Assembly (NCBI GenBank): GCA_021904315.1
Contig: CM038908.1
Span: 20,790,501 to 20,854,500, forward strand
Source of the DNA: Sphagnum magellanicum
Taxonomy: Eukaryota > Streptophyta > Sphagnopsida > Sphagnales > Sphagnaceae
Direction: 5' to 3'
Length of the DNA stretch: 64,000 bases
Part shown: positions 61,501 through 64,000 of the stretch, one piece after another
Numbering within the stretch: the first letter of the stretch is position 1
Layout of the letters: each line of letters begins with the position of its first letter
Program-made: the position numbers and the translations under genes
Notes under the pieces: generated by a model
Database searches by the model: none
What the model was told of the DNA's origin: nothing
Seen by the model: only the letters and a program-made list of their open reading frames with translations

Positions 61501-63090
61501 TTCAATTTCATTGAACACCATTCACAACTCCAAATTACACCTTAAAGAAGCATGACCATCAATCATCCTCTATGTTCTTTGTCAATCAAAACAATACCAA
61601 ATGAATCATATTTTGAAATAAGTTCAAAAACCACAATATGGTTTGAACATAATGTTAAAAGGGGCTTGTACATTTGAATTCTTAAATTAACTTCTAATTG
61701 TGCATACAACAACATGGGCTTGAAGCCATTTACATATTTCTTGTTGAACTCAATATCTTGGAATATCATCACTTTGTAAAACACTTTAATTGCCACCAAT
61801 CCATGCTTCCCCCACTTCACCTTTTTCATTCAATCACATTTATTACAAACCTTTATCAAGTACACATCCGAAAATCCACTCTCCTTCCAAAAGATTAATT
61901 TTTGCCTCACCTTTAACTAAGCTATATTTGATTACCACATTCTTAACTCCTTATAACAACATGCATTAATCCCATGCCAACATGTTTTACTCCTTTAAAG
62001 GGATAATAAGATAAACAAATTAGAAAAGAAGCAAATTGATAGTGTAATGAGTGACAAATCAAGGTGTAAAAATTTGACTAAATAGTAACAAATGAGTTGT
62101 CAAACATTCAACAAGTTGGTGATCAACGGGTGTATGCACTTTAAGGTGGCTCATTTTCAAGAGATGCTCCACTCCCTAAAAGTCCATATGATAATGTTAA
62201 AATGGTAGTTTATTTTGATATCATTAATTTATTGGGGAATTACATGATGGTTAATAAACTAAAAAGCCCACATGAAGAATAACCATTCTAAAAAATTCTT
62301 TAATGTACAGGTTAAGAAAATAAAAATTGAAATCCATCAAAAAATGATTATGATAGGAAAATATGGTTCATTTTAGGCCATTCAGAAGTCCATAACTTTT
62401 TTTTATTAAATGTTTTCTAGCAATTTTTTTGCACACATGTTCTTTTTGTTTTAACATAACATATATTGAATCCCTATAATATATCACAAATAAAATTCAT
62501 ACACAAAAATGCATGCATGTATATAAAGGCATAAACAAAAAACCAGTTCATATTTTTCAACTTCAAAAGTCCATTATATATGTTTGGTGTATATATGTTG
62601 TAATTTTTTTTATAGATGTTTTTTTGTTCAAGTTGACAATCTAAATCTAGCCACAAATTTGGAAAATTATTGTTTTTATGTCATATTAATAGCATGTAAA
62701 AAATGCATGACACCTTGCAAAAGACTTGATCATGATGCAAAAGTGAGCCACCCTAGCTTGCAACCACCCTAACCCAATCAACAATATTGGCAAAATAGTT
62801 ATAGGTGTTTGGAAGTTTGCTAATGGATGCAAGTAATGCAAGGGAAATATGAGTACTAGAATTGTGGACTCTTGAGGGATCGGATTTTGGGATCCAAAAT
62901 AAATGTTGAATTTGTACAAAACATTTCTTGTAATGCAAGGATTTTATGGTGGAACCTTTGTGTGTGTGGATATGGTTCATCCTAAAAGTCATAGGGCAAG
63001 GTTAAAACGAAAACAAAGTTCATTTTGTGTTCTTGAAAAATTATATGAAGCTCCACTATTACTTTTTTGAAAGTTTTCTTTTACACATTG
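58506..63090. other. AT-rich, CpG-poor intergenic region
   Basis: No gene recognised; CG dinucleotides are almost absent. Open frames are short and lack domains. Likely very old, methylation-decayed repeats. Confidence 0.55.
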
Positions 63091-63520
63091 ATTGTTCATA
63101 GTGACCTTAACCTTGGGCTCATCACCAAGATTAGGGCATGACAAGGGTCAAAATGGGCTACAAGAAGTCCAAGGCGTGGTGTTAACCTAAACACACATGC
63201 TTTGTGTAAAGGAGGTGTGTGGGAGTGCAAAAATGAGGACCCCAAGACTCACAAATGCACTTTCACTTTGGGATTTGAATCTTGGGGTGTCCCAAATCTT
63301 TGTTCAAGGTTTGGGGAACCAAATTTTGACAAAATTGGGCCTTTTTTAATAGTAGGAAATGTCTTGAAAAACATTACAATAAAGTGGGGTTGCATCCTCA
63401 AATTAAGAACAAAGATATGTAACACAAGTTATTGAAATTGGAAAGGTCAAAAATCAAATTGTCAAAATGATTTTCAATCATTTAATCAATGTTTGGAAGG
63501 GTTCAATAGGGCATATTCAT
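63090..63520. mobile_element. Old relative of the 23.7-kb LTR-like fossil
   Basis: AACCTTGGGCTCATCACCAAG and AGGGC near the start, and ACACAAGTTAT...AAAGG...TCAAATTG further in, follow the order of the LTR-like block at 23728-24590. It differs throughout and has lost nearly all CpG, so it is much older; fragmentary and broken. Confidence 0.35.
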
Positions 63521-64000
63521 GTTAAAGTGTTCATTTTTTGGGATCACAAGGTAAAAATTTCAAACCCCCAAGTTATTTAATGTTGCCTAATTTCAATTAA
63601 TAAAGAACATGTTAAAAGGGATTAATATCAATGATCTATATTATCCTTGGAGGTTTGAAAAGAAAAAATGTATAAGACCATTATAAGGTTTAGGGTGGAC
63701 TTCCAAACATGGCAACAATTATATCCTGGATCATAATCTAAATTGTTTACCAAATAATTGTAAATTTGGAATCAAAAGTTTTAAAATACTCAACCATTTG
63801 TGTTTGGTGTACTTTCTTATAAATTGTGTGATTAAAATGGGAAAAAATAATCAAACCAAATTTTTTTATTGAAACTATCATTACAAGTGTGAATATCCAT
63901 TCTTATATTTTTTGGGAGGTCAAAATTGCCAAGATTCTATTAAGTCCTATTCAATGTGAAAAAAACAATTTAGGATTTTCAAAGTGTCTCCATTAAAAAT
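63521..64000. other. AT-rich sequence
   Basis: I see nothing recognisable. Confidence 0.5.

Overview
This is a nuclear segment from a land plant. Evidence: a plant-type Rop GTPase-activating protein, a plant-type FACT subunit SPT16, an ESCRT-III SNF7/VPS32 protein and a LAX PANICLE 2-like regulator, all split by GT-AG introns. Coding and 5' regions are GC-richer; the long spaces between genes are very AT-rich and poor in CpG, full of short dispersed repeats, microsatellites and old transposon pieces. Very large introns (about 4.4 kb in the LAX2-like gene) and seven introns in SPT16 make me lean to a seedless plant (fern, lycophyte or bryophyte), but the sequence alone does not settle the species.

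Layout. 1-974 (+): last two coding exons of a Rop/Rho GTPase-activating protein that starts left of the window. 975-9.6 kb: AT-rich, CpG-poor intergenic DNA. 9.65-14.97 kb (+): the complete SPT16 gene, 8 coding exons, about 1057 aa, with two telobox motifs and one E2F-like site upstream. 16.94-19.97 kb (-): the complete SNF7/VPS32 gene, 6 coding exons, 222 aa. 20.3-27.9 kb: a GC-rich minisatellite, dispersed repeats, one LTR-like fossil and AT-rich filler. 28.17-37.17 kb (-): a LAX2-like gene with one huge 887-codon first exon containing an LQLSL (EAR-type) motif and small distal exons that rebuild a RAWUL-like ubiquitin fold; at least one linking exon was not found. 37.2-41.6 kb: a CpG-rich block with no convincing coding sequence, taken as the promoter and 5' leader of that gene. 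41.6-64 kb: no certain gene; it holds clusters of two short repeat families (one nested in the other), a Harbinger-like MITE with intact ends, a long foldback, one possible small secreted-peptide ORF and much AT-rich decayed DNA.

The genes do not form a pathway; they are unlinked housekeeping genes (chromatin transcription, endosomal sorting, Rop signalling) beside one developmental regulator. The most useful items for follow-up are the LAX2-like gene with its unresolved middle exon and CpG-rich upstream block, the filled-versus-empty site evidence for repeat family A, the 51.5 kb foldback and the 75-aa secreted-peptide candidate at 49.1 kb.
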